DNA from: Runella aurantiaca
GTDB lineage: Bacteria; Bacteroidota; Bacteroidia; Cytophagales; Spirosomataceae
Reading direction: 5' to 3'
DNA length: 64,000 bases
Assembly (NCBI RefSeq): GCF_003339505.1
Contig: NZ_QPIW01000017.1
Span: 86,388 to 150,387 of the forward strand
The notes below the pieces were generated by a model. That model was not told the DNA's origin. It was given only the letters and a program-made list of their open reading frames with translations, and did not search any database. The stretch's first letter is position 1. Every line of letters begins with the position of its first letter. This document shows positions 52,028 to 60,731 of the stretch, piece by piece. The position numbers and the translations under genes are program-made.

Positions 52028-54490
52028 TTATGACAAATAACTACTGATGCTCATCACGTCGGCAAATACGCCTGAAGCCGTCACTTCTGCCCCAGCGCCC
52101 GGTCCTTTGACCACCAACGGCCGCGAGTTGTAACGCTCGGTGGTAAACGAAACGATGTTGTCCGCGCCCGAAAGAGAATAAAAAGGATGGTCGGCATCGA
52201 CGGTGCGCAACTGAAGCGTAGCTTTGCCGTTTTCGAGCGTAGCGATATAGCGCAATTTTTCTCCTTTTTCGGCAGCCGCTTGCAGCAAACCCGCAAAATA
52301 CGCGTCAGAATTTTCTAATTCAGTAAAGAAATCAGCAACGGTTGGAGCCTGCAAACAATTGTCGGGCAAAATTGGGGCAATTTGAATGTCGCTCATTTCG
52401 AGTCCAACGCCTGTTTCACGGGCCAAAATCAGGATTTTACGCGCTACGTCGAGGCCACTCAAATCGTCGCGCGGGTCTGGCTCGGTGTAGCCTTTTTCTT
52501 TGGCTTCCCCCACAATATCAACAAATCGGGTCCCCGCCACAAAGCTGTTGAAAATGAACGACAGCGTACCTGATAAAATAGCTTCAATTTTGACAAATTT
52601 ATCCCCGCTTGCAATCAATCCCTGAATGGTGTTGATGATGGGCAAACCTGCGCCCACGTTGGTTTCGTACAAAAACTTAACTCCCTTACGCACTGCCGTT
52701 TGCTGCAACCGTCGATACTCCGCGTAGCTGCTCGAATTGGCCACTTTGTTGGGCGTCACGACCGACACGCTGGCATCGAGCAAAGGGTGATAATAATGAA
52801 TAATGTCCTTGTCGGACGTGCAGTCAATGAATACGCTGTTGGGCAAGTTGAACTCACGAATACGCTGAACAAACGCCGGCAAGCTCGTGGTTTTGCCGTT
52901 TTCGTCCAGTTCTTCCTTCCAATGAGTCAGGCTGATGCCTTCGGGATTGAGCCACATTTTTTTGCTACGGGCCAAGCCTACCACGTTGACTTTCAGCAAC
53001 TTTTCTTTGGCTAAATAGTCTGACTGTGCCGAAAGTTGTTTCAAAAAAGTACTTCCAATCAAGCCCGTTCCGACAATAAACAGGTTCAACGTTCGTACTT
53101 CCGACTGAAAAAACACGCCATGAATGGCATTCAGGGCCTTAGAAAGGTCATTTTTCTGAATAACCACCGAAATATTCAACTCCGAAGAGCCTTGGGCGGT
53201 GGCGATGACGTTGATACCGTTTTTGCCAAGCGCCGTAAATAATTTCCCCGAAACACCCGTACTACGACGCATTCCTTCGCCCACGATGGCAATAATAGAA
53301 ACGTTTTTCTGAATCTGAATTCCATCCCGGTCAATATCACCCGCGCTGATTTCGGGCGCAAAAGTTTGGTCCAAAACCTCCTTGGCGCGGTCGGCGTTTT
53401 TGGGGTCGATGGCAAAACAAATCGAATGTTCGGACGATGCTTGTGAAATCAAAATCACGCTGATTTTATGACGCGAAAGCGCCGAAAACAAGCGCGCCGA
53501 TACACCCGCCACCCCAATCAAACCGCTGCCTTGCACATTGACAAGGGCAATGTCATCAATGGAGCTGATGCCAGTAATAGCAAAAGGCGTTTCGTCGGAG
53601 GTCGTATGAACGGTGGTTCCTTCTGACGATACGTTGAAGGTATTCAACACCTTAATCGGGATATTCTTAACAAATGCGGGCTGTAAGCTCGGCGGATAAA
53701 TCACTTTGGCCCCAAAATGACTCAACTCCATGGCTTCCGCGTAGGTAATGGTCGGAATCGTAAATGCGGTAGAAACCTTGCGGGGGTCGGCGGTCATCAT
53801 CCCGTCTACGTCGGTCCAAATTTCAATTACGTCGGCGTCGAGTGCCGCCCCAAAAATGGAGCCTGTATAGTCGGAGCCACCCCGCCCGAGGGTAGTTGTA
53901 ATCCCTTCGGCCGTAGAAGCAATGAAGCCCGTAATGCACTGCATTGCATCAGTTCTGGCAAAATGGGCTAAAATTTGCGCATTTGTGACCTCAAAATCCA
54001 CTTCGGCGTAGCCAAAATGATCATTGGTGCGTATCAGGGTGCGGGCGTCGCAAAACTCCGCTTTTACACCACGTGCTTTGAGGGCTTCGGTAATGATGGT
54101 TGTGGAAAGGCGCTCACCGAAAGACATTAACAAATCGAGCGTTCGGGCCGACAGTTCCCGAATCAGCGAAATACCTTTCAGTAAATCTTCCAATTCGTTG
54201 ACCAATCCGCGCACCTTGGCGATAGAACTACTTTGATTTTTAATGTCAATCAAGCCCCGAATGGCCGCAAAGTGGCGTTCTTCAACGGCTTTGAGCGCCT
54301 CAAAATACTCCGCATTTCCTTTGGATGCCATGCGGCCTATCTCAATGAGCTTGTTGGTTACGCCGCCCATGGCAGAATACACCACGGCAATGCGCTCGCC
54401 TTTGGCAATATTATCTTGTAAAATCTGAATGACCTGTTGGATACTTTCGACAGTGCCGCACGAAGTGCCGCCAAATTTGAGGACTTTCAT
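52028..54490 (-). CDS. thrA: Bifunctional aspartate kinase / homoserine dehydrogenase
   Basis: An 820-residue cytoplasmic enzyme catalysing the first and third steps from aspartate to homoserine, feeding Thr and Met. The kinase domain begins MKVLKFGGTS and has 'GRGGSDYTG' for ATP binding. Two ACT domains (about 300-460) give feedback control by threonine. From about residue 465 'FIVGTGLIGSTFLKQL' starts the NAD(P)-binding homoserine dehydrogenase, which continues with 'TPNKVAN' and 'YETNVGAGLPII'. Length matches ThrA/MetL. It stands alone, without thrB or thrC, between its own promoter (54576) and terminator. Confidence 0.95.
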   Translation of the reverse strand: MKVLKFGGTSCGTVESIQQVIQILQDNIAKGERIAVVYSAMGGVTNKLIEIGRMASKGNAEYFEALKAVEERHFAAIRGLIDIKNQSSSIAKVRGLVNELEDLLKGISLIRELSARTLDLLMSFGERLSTTIITEALKARGVKAEFCDARTLIRTNDHFGYAEVDFEVTNAQILAHFARTDAMQCITGFIASTAEGITTTLGRGGSDYTGSIFGAALDADVIEIWTDVDGMMTADPRKVSTAFTIPTITYAEAMELSHFGAKVIYPPSLQPAFVKNIPIKVLNTFNVSSEGTTVHTTSDETPFAITGISSIDDIALVNVQGSGLIGVAGVSARLFSALSRHKISVILISQASSEHSICFAIDPKNADRAKEVLDQTFAPEISAGDIDRDGIQIQKNVSIIAIVGEGMRRSTGVSGKLFTALGKNGINVIATAQGSSELNISVVIQKNDLSKALNAIHGVFFQSEVRTLNLFIVGTGLIGSTFLKQLSAQSDYLAKEKLLKVNVVGLARSKKMWLNPEGISLTHWKEELDENGKTTSLPAFVQRIREFNLPNSVFIDCTSDKDIIHYYHPLLDASVSVVTPNKVANSSSYAEYRRLQQTAVRKGVKFLYETNVGAGLPIINTIQGLIASGDKFVKIEAILSGTLSFIFNSFVAGTRFVDIVGEAKEKGYTEPDPRDDLSGLDVARKILILARETGVGLEMSDIQIAPILPDNCLQAPTVADFFTELENSDAYFAGLLQAAAEKGEKLRYIATLENGKATLQLRTVDADHPFYSLSGADNIVSFTTERYNSRPLVVKGPGAGAEVTASGVFADVMSISSYLS

Positions 54491-54575
54491 TCTAAAAAAA
54501 TTTGTAAACGGCTCATCACCGCAATTTTAAGGTGGCGTGACGGCTTTCGTAAAGCTAAACTCATCACTTAGGCTG

Positions 54576-54583
54576 CAAAGATA
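54576..54583 (-). promoter_or_regulatory. -7 promoter element (TATCTTTG) of thrA
   Basis: The minus strand reads TATCTTTG. It would give a leader of about 80 bases ahead of the thrA ATG, which contains a small GCTTT/AAAGC hairpin. No Thr- or Ile-rich leader peptide was seen. Confidence 0.5.
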
Positions 54584-54660
54584 GCGGGGAGAGGCTATTT
54601 TTACAGTAAACTCGTGACTTTTATCGTATATACGCCTCCCGATTTTCAATTTTAGGGTTC

Positions 54661-54693
54661 GTATAAAACAAAATAGCGGGGCAGTGCCCCGCT
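54661..54693 (-). terminator. Terminator hairpin after the GMC gene at 54772
   Basis: AGCGGGGC/GCCCCGCT with a 3-base loop (54675-54693), followed on the minus strand by the T-rich stretch ATTTTGTTTTAT. It lies about 80 bases after the GMC stop. Confidence 0.65.
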
Positions 54694-54722
54694 GTTTCCA
54701 AATAAAATATGCCGAATTTTTT

Positions 54723-54766
54723 AGCGTCGGTCGGTTATACGTCGCGGTTTATAACCGACTGACGCT
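54723..54766. repeat. Inverted repeat behind the GMC gene
   Basis: AGCGTCGGTCGGTTAT (54723-54738) and ATAACCGACTGACGCT (54751-54766) pair with one mismatch over a 12-base loop, immediately beyond the stop codon. A related CCGTC.GACGG palindrome lies behind the other GMC gene at 60688-60720. Confidence 0.6.
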
Positions 54767-54771
54767 TGCGT

Positions 54772-56493
54772 TTATATATTCTTTGCTTTCAACTGCTTTA
54801 CGGCATAGTCGGTGGCACGGGCCGTGATGGCCATATAAGTCAAAGATGGATTTTGCGTAGACGTAGACGTCATACAAGCTCCGTCGGTGACAAAGACGTT
54901 TTTGCAGTGATGGAGTTGATTCCATTTATTCAATTGCGACGTTTTGGGGTCTTTGCCCATGCGCACACCGCCCATTTCGTGGATGTCGAGGCCCGGGGCT
55001 TTGCTAGGTACATCGTTGGTTCGGATGTTGGTAAAGCCTGCCAATGTCAACATTTCGGTCATTTGTTCGTGAAAATCTTTCACCATTTTGTTGTCGTTGT
55101 CATCATACGCCACCGACACTTTCAGGAGTGGAATGCCCCATTGGTCGGTTAGGTTAGAATCAAGCGTCACATAATTACTCTCTTTCGGAATGGTTTCGCC
55201 CATCATCCAAGAGCCCACGCGCCAGTTTCCATACTTGGGTGTTGCTAAGTTTTCCTTCAATGTTTCTCCCATGTCTGAAGTATTACGGGACATGGCCCGT
55301 TCGCCTGAAAACCCTGCTGCATAGCCCCGCAGAAAATCAACTTTATCTTGCTGAAACACATTCCGAAAACGTGGGATATAACTACTGCCGGGGCGTTTGC
55401 CTTCCGTAACAGTATCCAAAAGCCCTTCGTATTCGCCCGAAATAGTGGTCCGGAAGTTGTGAAACGCCACGTATTTACCCAACAATCCGTTGTCGTTGCT
55501 CAACCCGTTTGGAAAACGATTGGATTTGGAATTCAACAAAATCAAGTTAGTATTGAGCGCCGAGGCATTCAGAAAAATGATTTTGGCGTAATATTCAACG
55601 GCCTCTTTGGTATGGGCATCAATGACGCGTACGCCCGTTGCCTTGCCCAGTTTTTCGTCATAAATCACCGAATGCACCACTGAATCGGGCCGAAGGGTCA
55701 TGTTACCCGTCCGAGCAGCCCAAGGCAGGGTCGATGCATTGCTGCTGAAATACCCACCGTATGGACACCCACGTACACACAAATCACGCTGCTGACACTG
55801 CGCCCTACCTTGCTGATAATGAATGGGTTTTGGTTTGGTCAAATGCGCACATCGACTTACAATAATGGGGCGTGTTCCTTTATAATGTTGCGCCATTTGT
55901 TGGCTAAAATGCTTTTCTACGCACGATTGCTCAAACGGCGGCAAAAACTCTCCGTCGGGCAATTGTGCCAATCCGTCTTTGTTTCCCGAAATCCCCGCAA
56001 ACGTCTCAACGTGGCTGTACCAAGGTGCCAACTCTTCGTAGCGAATGGGCCATTCCACCGCAAAACCGTCACGGGCGGGGCCTTCAAAATCATACTTCGA
56101 CCAGCGCTGCGTTCCGCGCGCCCACATCAGCGACTTGCCACCCACATGATAGCCCCGAATCCAGTCAAAGGGTTTTTCCTGCACGTAAGGATGCTCGGCA
56201 TCTTTCACAAAAAAGTGCGCCGACTCTTCTTTAAAAGCATAACAGCGGCTCGCAATCGGGTTGGCATCTTTGATGGCTTTGGGCAACTGTCCCAAATGGT
56301 CAAACTCCCACGGATTCATCATCGTGGTGGGGTAATCGGTCACATGTTTGACGTCTCGCCCGCGCTCCAAAACGAGGGTTTTAAGCCCTTTATCGCACAA
56401 TTCTTTGGCCGACCAGCCGCCGCTAATACCCGAGCCTACCACGATAGCGTCGAAGGTGCGGTCTTTGATGGAATCAATATTCAAGTAAGACAT
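54772..56493 (-). CDS. GMC-family FAD dehydrogenase, glucose/glucoside dehydrogenase-like (copy 1)
   Basis: A 573-residue flavoprotein. GSGISGG (20-26) binds FAD; 'TQNPSLTYMAITARATDYA' near the end is the C-terminal GMC signature. 'MGGVRMGKDPKTS' matches the conserved active-site region. Cysteines at 233, 239 and 243 (C-x5-C-x3-CP) match the 3Fe-4S site known from FAD-glucose dehydrogenase catalytic subunits. It likely oxidises a sugar, perhaps at C3. It is about 80 per cent identical to the copy at 60732 by eye, but has no adjacent small subunit. It is divergent from the DUF1080 gene. Confidence 0.9.
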   Translation of the reverse strand: MSYLNIDSIKDRTFDAIVVGSGISGGWSAKELCDKGLKTLVLERGRDVKHVTDYPTTMMNPWEFDHLGQLPKAIKDANPIASRCYAFKEESAHFFVKDAEHPYVQEKPFDWIRGYHVGGKSLMWARGTQRWSKYDFEGPARDGFAVEWPIRYEELAPWYSHVETFAGISGNKDGLAQLPDGEFLPPFEQSCVEKHFSQQMAQHYKGTRPIIVSRCAHLTKPKPIHYQQGRAQCQQRDLCVRGCPYGGYFSSNASTLPWAARTGNMTLRPDSVVHSVIYDEKLGKATGVRVIDAHTKEAVEYYAKIIFLNASALNTNLILLNSKSNRFPNGLSNDNGLLGKYVAFHNFRTTISGEYEGLLDTVTEGKRPGSSYIPRFRNVFQQDKVDFLRGYAAGFSGERAMSRNTSDMGETLKENLATPKYGNWRVGSWMMGETIPKESNYVTLDSNLTDQWGIPLLKVSVAYDDNDNKMVKDFHEQMTEMLTLAGFTNIRTNDVPSKAPGLDIHEMGGVRMGKDPKTSQLNKWNQLHHCKNVFVTDGACMTSTSTQNPSLTYMAITARATDYAVKQLKAKNI

Positions 56494-56777
56494 ATCTGAT
56501 TTTGGATTGTCGATTTACAGTGTGTTGTTATCATAAAAAAGACAACTTATTTTTGAATTACTGTTTACTTTGCCAAAATTCTTATCGGCCTTCCCAATCG
56601 TCTAATTGTCCTTCTTTCTTATAACGCAACAATTTCCCAAATCTTTAATGGATAAATCATCATTCTGAAATTTTACTTTTACAAACCCCTTTGTATTTGA
56701 GTAGCCTTTCATTCCAACCTCCGCAGCGGTAAAAACAGCATACCGCGCCCTTTTATAAAGATAAAATCACCAAATCC

Positions 56778-57464
56778 ATGAAAACCACGATTCTTTTGTT
56801 CTTTCTCTTCGGCTCCTTGATTTTTGCCGCCAACGCGCAGGAAAAAAGCCTCTTCAACGGCAAAGACCTGACGGGCTGGCACATTGACGTGCCTGCAATG
56901 GACAAAGACCCCAAGTTGAAAAACCCCTTTATCATCCGCAACGGCCTATTGGTAAGTTTAGGCGAGCCACAAGGCCATTTGATTACGGATGCCGTTCATG
57001 AAAATTACCGCATCGAAATCCAGTACCGATTTGCGGGCAAACCCGGCAACTGCGGTCTCCTCCTCCACGCATCCACGCCACGCGCGCTGTACGGCATGTT
57101 TCCCAAATCCATCGAGTCGCAAATGATGCACAAAAATGCAGGCGATTTCTGGTGCATTGTCGAAAACATCGAAGTTGAAGACATGGAAAAACGGCGCGGA
57201 CCAAAAGAAAATTGGGGAACGGTCGACGGCAAAGAACGCCGCGTAAAAAACCTGACCGACAATTCCGAAAAACCCTTGGGTGAATGGAATACGATGGTGG
57301 TTGAATGTCTCAACGACCACATCAAGGTCTGGGTCAACGGCGACATGGTCAACCACGGTTTTCACTGCACCGCCCACAAAGGCCACATCGCCCTGCAAGC
57401 CGAAGGCGCCGAAGTGGAATTTAGAAAAGTAGCGCTGACCCCGATTAAGAAGTTGACAGAGTGA
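56778..57464 (+). CDS. DUF1080 (3-keto-disaccharide hydrolase) family protein
   Basis: A 228-residue exported protein, signal peptide to about residue 21 (AANAQ). 'SLFNGKDLTGWH' and 'ENYRIEIQYRFAGKPGNCGLLLHA' are the classic DUF1080 (PF06439) segments of a concanavalin-like beta-sandwich, and 'EWNTMVVECLNDHIKVWVNGDMVNHG' is its C-terminal half. Characterised relatives cleave glycosides already oxidised to 3-keto sugars. The divergent GMC dehydrogenase could supply the 3-keto form. A truncated frame that looks like a signal-peptide start follows directly (57466-57528). Confidence 0.88.
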   Translation: MKTTILLFFLFGSLIFAANAQEKSLFNGKDLTGWHIDVPAMDKDPKLKNPFIIRNGLLVSLGEPQGHLITDAVHENYRIEIQYRFAGKPGNCGLLLHASTPRALYGMFPKSIESQMMHKNAGDFWCIVENIEVEDMEKRRGPKENWGTVDGKERRVKNLTDNSEKPLGEWNTMVVECLNDHIKVWVNGDMVNHGFHCTAHKGHIALQAEGAEVEFRKVALTPIKKLTE

Positions 57465-57465
57465 T

Positions 57466-57528
57466 ATGAAAACGATGACCGTTATGACTTTGTTGTCACT
57501 TTTTTTCTTAGCCAGAAGGCCATGGTGA
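57466..57528 (+). pseudogene. Possible 5' remnant of a secreted protein gene
   Basis: An ATG one base after the DUF1080 stop opens 20 codons translating to MKTMTVMTLLSLFFLARRPW and then a stop. The first 16 residues look like a signal peptide; the rest of the gene is gone. It may be a broken second gene of the DUF1080 operon. Confidence 0.3.
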
Positions 57529-57550
57529 GAATACCAACAGCGGCACAAGT

Positions 57551-57961
57551 TTAAAAAGGTATTAAAACAAAGTTATATTGTGTTTTCTGACCTATTTCCC
57601 CACGACAGCAGTCTCTGGTAGCTCCTCTGTTTTTGGTCACTGTAGAATATTTATATTTATTAACAAATGTTGTATCACTGTACCATTTGGCATGTACCTC
57701 TACTGAATGATACCCTTTGGGTACATCAAGCGTTACACTGTATTCGCCTTTTTCGTTGGTATAAACGGTTGTTAACTTATCACCTGAGGAGGCTATAATA
57801 CCATTATTACCATGAATTTCAACTGGTACTTTTTCAATCGGTTGATTTATATCATTGGTTATGATTCCAAACACCATGGTTGTTCGGTCTTGTTTTTTAC
57901 AGCCGACTGTTGCTAAAAACAACACTGCCAATAGGCAAATAAGTGCTCTCCTAATGCTCAT
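57551..57961 (-). CDS. Small lipoprotein with carboxypeptidase-regulatory-like (Ig-type) domain
   Basis: About 136 residues from the ATG at 57959-57961. The upstream in-frame part starting at 58009 does not fit, because the lipoprotein signal starts here. The signal ends at ATVGC (lipobox, Cys about residue 21). The rest reads like a carboxypeptidase-D regulatory or transthyretin-type beta-sandwich ('GIITNDINQPIEKVPVEIHG', 'TTVYTNEKGEYSVTLDVPKGYHSVEV'). It is probably anchored on the outer membrane or in the periplasm. It is divergent from the sigma factor gene and could be one of its targets. Confidence 0.7.
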   Translation of the reverse strand: MSIRRALICLLAVLFLATVGCKKQDRTTMVFGIITNDINQPIEKVPVEIHGNNGIIASSGDKLTTVYTNEKGEYSVTLDVPKGYHSVEVHAKWYSDTTFVNKYKYSTVTKNRGATRDCCRGEIGQKTQYNFVLIPF

Positions 57962-58085
57962 ATTCTTTGATAGAGTGGTGGTATTAGCCATTGCTGTTCC
58001 TTTTAACAACCCTTCTCCCGCTCTTTCTCACAGCAAAATACTGCAAAAATGTAGCTCTTAAAAGTGGTGAATTGGAAATATTTTT

Positions 58086-58754
58086 ATGCCGTCGTTTCCA
58101 CAAAAAACAGCATCAAAAAAATCATTTTTAAGTTTTATCCATAACGCAGGCAACCATTTCTGTCTGTATTTTATTATACGCTCAAAACAATTGTTCTTGA
58201 TTACACTCGCCATCATACAGCAAGCTCAAAAGCGTGATATAAAAGCTCAAAGACACATCTTTGAACACTACGGAAACACGTTATATCGACTGGCATTCAG
58301 ATATTTACGAGAACGTATGGAAGCGGAAGATGCAGTTGCGGAGTCATTCTGCGCCATTTTTGAGAACATTTCAAAGGCAAAGTTTGAAAATGTGATGCTC
58401 TTTGAGGGGTGGCTTAAGCGAATCACCGTCAACGAATCACTGAAGTCCCTTAAAAAACGGGCGAATTTTCAATTGATTTCAGATACTGATTATGAAACAA
58501 TCGTCATCAGAAACGAGGTTATTGAATGCCTAACGGCAGCCCAAATACTTGAGTTAGTGTCTCAGTTGCCCGTAGGCTACCGAACAGTATTCAACTTATA
58601 CGAAATAGAGGGTTTTACCCATGCTGAGATTGCTAAGCTTCTAAATATCAACGAAGGAACTTCCAAATCGCAATTAAGTAAGGCCAAAGGGTTATTGCAG
58701 AAACGGATTATTGAACTAGACGAAGACTATGCAAAATCAAAAATTGTTCGATAA
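58086..58754 (+). CDS. ECF-type RNA polymerase sigma-70 factor
   Basis: Sigma factor with region 2 ('FEHYGNTLYRLAFRYLRERMEAEDAVAESF') and region 4 ('LPVGYRTVFNLYEIEGFTHAEIAKLLNINEGTSKSQLSKAK' region, the helix-turn-helix). From the ATG at 58086 it is 222 residues, but the first 35 are unlike other sigma factors. A TTG at 58191 would give a more normal N-terminus ahead of IIQQAQ. The stop overlaps the next gene (58729) by 26 bases. The next gene is a single-helix membrane protein, so an anti-sigma pair is likely. Confidence 0.9.
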   Translation: MPSFPQKTASKKSFLSFIHNAGNHFCLYFIIRSKQLFLITLAIIQQAQKRDIKAQRHIFEHYGNTLYRLAFRYLRERMEAEDAVAESFCAIFENISKAKFENVMLFEGWLKRITVNESLKSLKKRANFQLISDTDYETIVIRNEVIECLTAAQILELVSQLPVGYRTVFNLYEIEGFTHAEIAKLLNINEGTSKSQLSKAKGLLQKRIIELDEDYAKSKIVR

Positions 58755-59442
58755 AATCCGCACTTCCCTTACCGACGAGGAAGCGTTGGAGCAAGAGCCG
58801 CTCGAATGGAGTACAGAAGACGTATGGCAAAAAATTGAACAACGTCAACATCAAAACAGGAAATTGCTTTGGTGGCCTTTTGCAGCGGCAGCGGCTTTGG
58901 TAATATGTATGGGAGGATACGTTTGGTTTTGGGCAGTCACTGAAGTTGAAAAACCAATGATAAAGCGTGTCATAACCGTTGAAAAGGATAGAGGCATAAA
59001 GTCTGCTTTGAATGTTCCAACTAAAAACAAAAAAGCTGATTCGAAGCCATTATATAACCTTCATAAGAGCGAAACAATAGCCGAAAGAAAAAAGGAAACA
59101 CAGGATACATTTATTGTTGCTAATCCGTCAACAGCTCCAGTGGATGTAAAAAGCACTCCCGAGCAGGACTCTGTTTTAACCGCTGCAGTAGCTACAGAAA
59201 TACCCCCCATTGTTGAAAATAATCCCGTAGTAAGGGTTTTGGTGGTTGATATAGATTTGCCCGATGCGCCGCCGGTGGCTGAAGACATGTTGAAAACAAC
59301 TTTCTTACAACGATTCAGCCAACAGGCAAGACGCCTAAGAACAGAGCGAAAATTTGACATAAAAGCCCTAGATCGAAAACCCGGTGCCGGAATCTGGTCG
59401 TTTGTGGGGCAGAGTTTTGTAACACCTGACGTTAAACACTAA
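58729..59442 (+). CDS. Single-pass membrane protein, probable anti-sigma factor
   Basis: A 237-residue protein. The first 45 residues are charged and could bind the sigma factor. A membrane helix follows (about 46-68, 'LLWWPFAAAAALVICMGGYVWFW'), then a Pro/Ser/Thr-rich periplasmic region and a basic C-terminal part. I recognise no zinc-finger (ZAS) motif. The layout and 26-base overlap with the sigma factor gene support anti-sigma function; sequence similarity alone does not. It is followed after 7 bases by the outer-membrane protein gene, so the three form one operon. Confidence 0.65.
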   Translation: MQNQKLFDKIRTSLTDEEALEQEPLEWSTEDVWQKIEQRQHQNRKLLWWPFAAAAALVICMGGYVWFWAVTEVEKPMIKRVITVEKDRGIKSALNVPTKNKKADSKPLYNLHKSETIAERKKETQDTFIVANPSTAPVDVKSTPEQDSVLTAAVATEIPPIVENNPVVRVLVVDIDLPDAPPVAEDMLKTTFLQRFSQQARRLRTERKFDIKALDRKPGAGIWSFVGQSFVTPDVKH

Positions 59443-59449
59443 TATAGCC

Positions 59450-60592
59450 ATGAAAACGATCTTTTCAATTTGCCTTTTAACAGCCTACAGTACTTTTGCC
59501 GTTGAGCAGCCGGATTCCATTATCATCAATGCGGGTAAAAACAGTCGAGTGATTTTTTACGGGAAAACGCAGCAAGATCTCAAAAACATCGAACGACTTG
59601 ATCTCAATAAATTGCTGCGAGATTTGAATCAAAAACAAGATTCCACCAAGGCTATCTCTAACCACCTACAAATGAGTTCTGAGTCGTACCAAACTACGAC
59701 GACCAAACCCACTCCAAAATGGGAAAAAATCTGGCAGAGCTACAAAAAAAACACATTTTTGAATGCCCACGTAGGATTGGGAAGTTATCGTTTTTTTGGA
59801 AAGCCCATTGGGGAATATGAATATTTCAGACTTAGCAATCCAGATGTAATCATGCCTAATAGCGGGCTTACGGATTTTAAGATGCGCCAATCACTTTGGC
59901 TTCGGGCGCGCTCCGCAGTTGGGATAAGTTTACTTCATGATATTCCGTTAGTCAATACATCTCGCATGGCGTTTAAATTTCGGTATGGCTTAGGAGTTGA
60001 GGCGTTAGGGCTACGTTTTGAGTATTCAAATTTAATGCTCATTAATCCAATATCCAGAGAGTTTTTAGAAAGTGATGGTTGGCGAACTTTCAACAATACT
60101 AAATGGCAATATATCCAAGGGCTGGGCACAATTCTTGAACAAACCGATGTTAGAGCCATGAGTTATTATGCTCAAATAATGCCCAAACTCGTTTTAAAGG
60201 ATAAAAAAGGACGAGAATCATTTTCATTTGGGTTGGGGATTCGCTTAAATAAGAGCTCTCTAAAACAACCTATTCATAGTGGAGACCCTAATAATTGGGG
60301 TATTTATTCTTCAAACAGTAATCCTTCGGGGGGGGGACGAACAACGTGGTCAGAAGGCCCAATTGTAAGGGCAAAAGAGGTGTTTTATGTTACTAATAAC
60401 TCCAATCCAAAAAGCATAAGCTTTTTGGCAGAAGCAGGCTATCGTAACATTTCATTGTTTGCTAACTATACACCTGCATTTACTGAAATTTCGCAACGAT
60501 TCAGAGGCAATTACACTTCAACCACTGCCCCATTCAATACCCAATCAGGCAAGTTAGGCTTTGTCAATTTTGGGGTAAAATTCGGCCGTTGA
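59450..60592 (+). CDS. Predicted outer-membrane beta-barrel protein with G9 tract
   Basis: A 380-residue exported protein of unknown family: signal peptide (to about residue 18), about 80 residues of polar linker, then many alternating beta-strands ('NAHVGLGSYRFFG', 'MAFKFRYGLGVEALGLRFEYSN', 'SISFLAEAGYRNISLFANY'). It ends in 'LGFVNFGVKFGR', an aromatic C-terminal strand usual for barrels. A G9 run at 60328-60336 encodes SGGGR and could switch the gene by slippage. It may be a sensor or target of the sigma/anti-sigma pair encoded upstream. Confidence 0.7.
   Translation: MKTIFSICLLTAYSTFAVEQPDSIIINAGKNSRVIFYGKTQQDLKNIERLDLNKLLRDLNQKQDSTKAISNHLQMSSESYQTTTTKPTPKWEKIWQSYKKNTFLNAHVGLGSYRFFGKPIGEYEYFRLSNPDVIMPNSGLTDFKMRQSLWLRARSAVGISLLHDIPLVNTSRMAFKFRYGLGVEALGLRFEYSNLMLINPISREFLESDGWRTFNNTKWQYIQGLGTILEQTDVRAMSYYAQIMPKLVLKDKKGRESFSFGLGIRLNKSSLKQPIHSGDPNNWGIYSSNSNPSGGGRTTWSEGPIVRAKEVFYVTNNSNPKSISFLAEAGYRNISLFANYTPAFTEISQRFRGNYTSTTAPFNTQSGKLGFVNFGVKFGR
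60328..60336 (+). repeat. G9 homopolymer inside the outer-membrane protein gene
   Basis: Nine consecutive G within the reading frame. The frame is open in this copy. Loss or gain of one G would truncate the protein about 85 residues early. Confidence 0.8.
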
Positions 60593-60687
60593 TACTCTTC
60601 CGTCGGCACAGGTTGTGGGTAATATTCAAACTGCTTAAAACGGCAAAAGAGCGAAGCAATGCCCCGCTCTCGCAAATAATGAGAATT

Positions 60688-60720
60688 ACCCGTCCGACGG
60701 TTCTAAACCGTCAGACGGGT
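60688..60720. repeat. Convergent-end palindrome (possible two-way terminator)
   Basis: ACCCGTCCGACGGTT (60688-60702) and AACCGTCAGACGGGT (60706-60720) pair with one G-T type mismatch over a 3-base loop. It lies between the convergent genes ending at 60592 and 60732. The T tract on either side is poor. Its core resembles the palindrome behind the other GMC gene. Confidence 0.65.
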
Positions 60721-60731
60721 ATGACAGATTG

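Noticed and set aside
54491..54575. Thr attenuator ahead of thrA
   Set aside because: No Thr/Ile-rich leader peptide and no terminator-like T run after the small hairpin.
55810..56499. Long plus-strand frame opposite the first GMC gene
   Set aside because: Lies fully antisense to a conserved gene; the second GMC copy shows similar antisense frames, caused by codon bias.
56958..57548. 196-codon minus-strand frame opposite the DUF1080 gene
   Set aside because: Antisense to a well-conserved gene, without recognisable motif.
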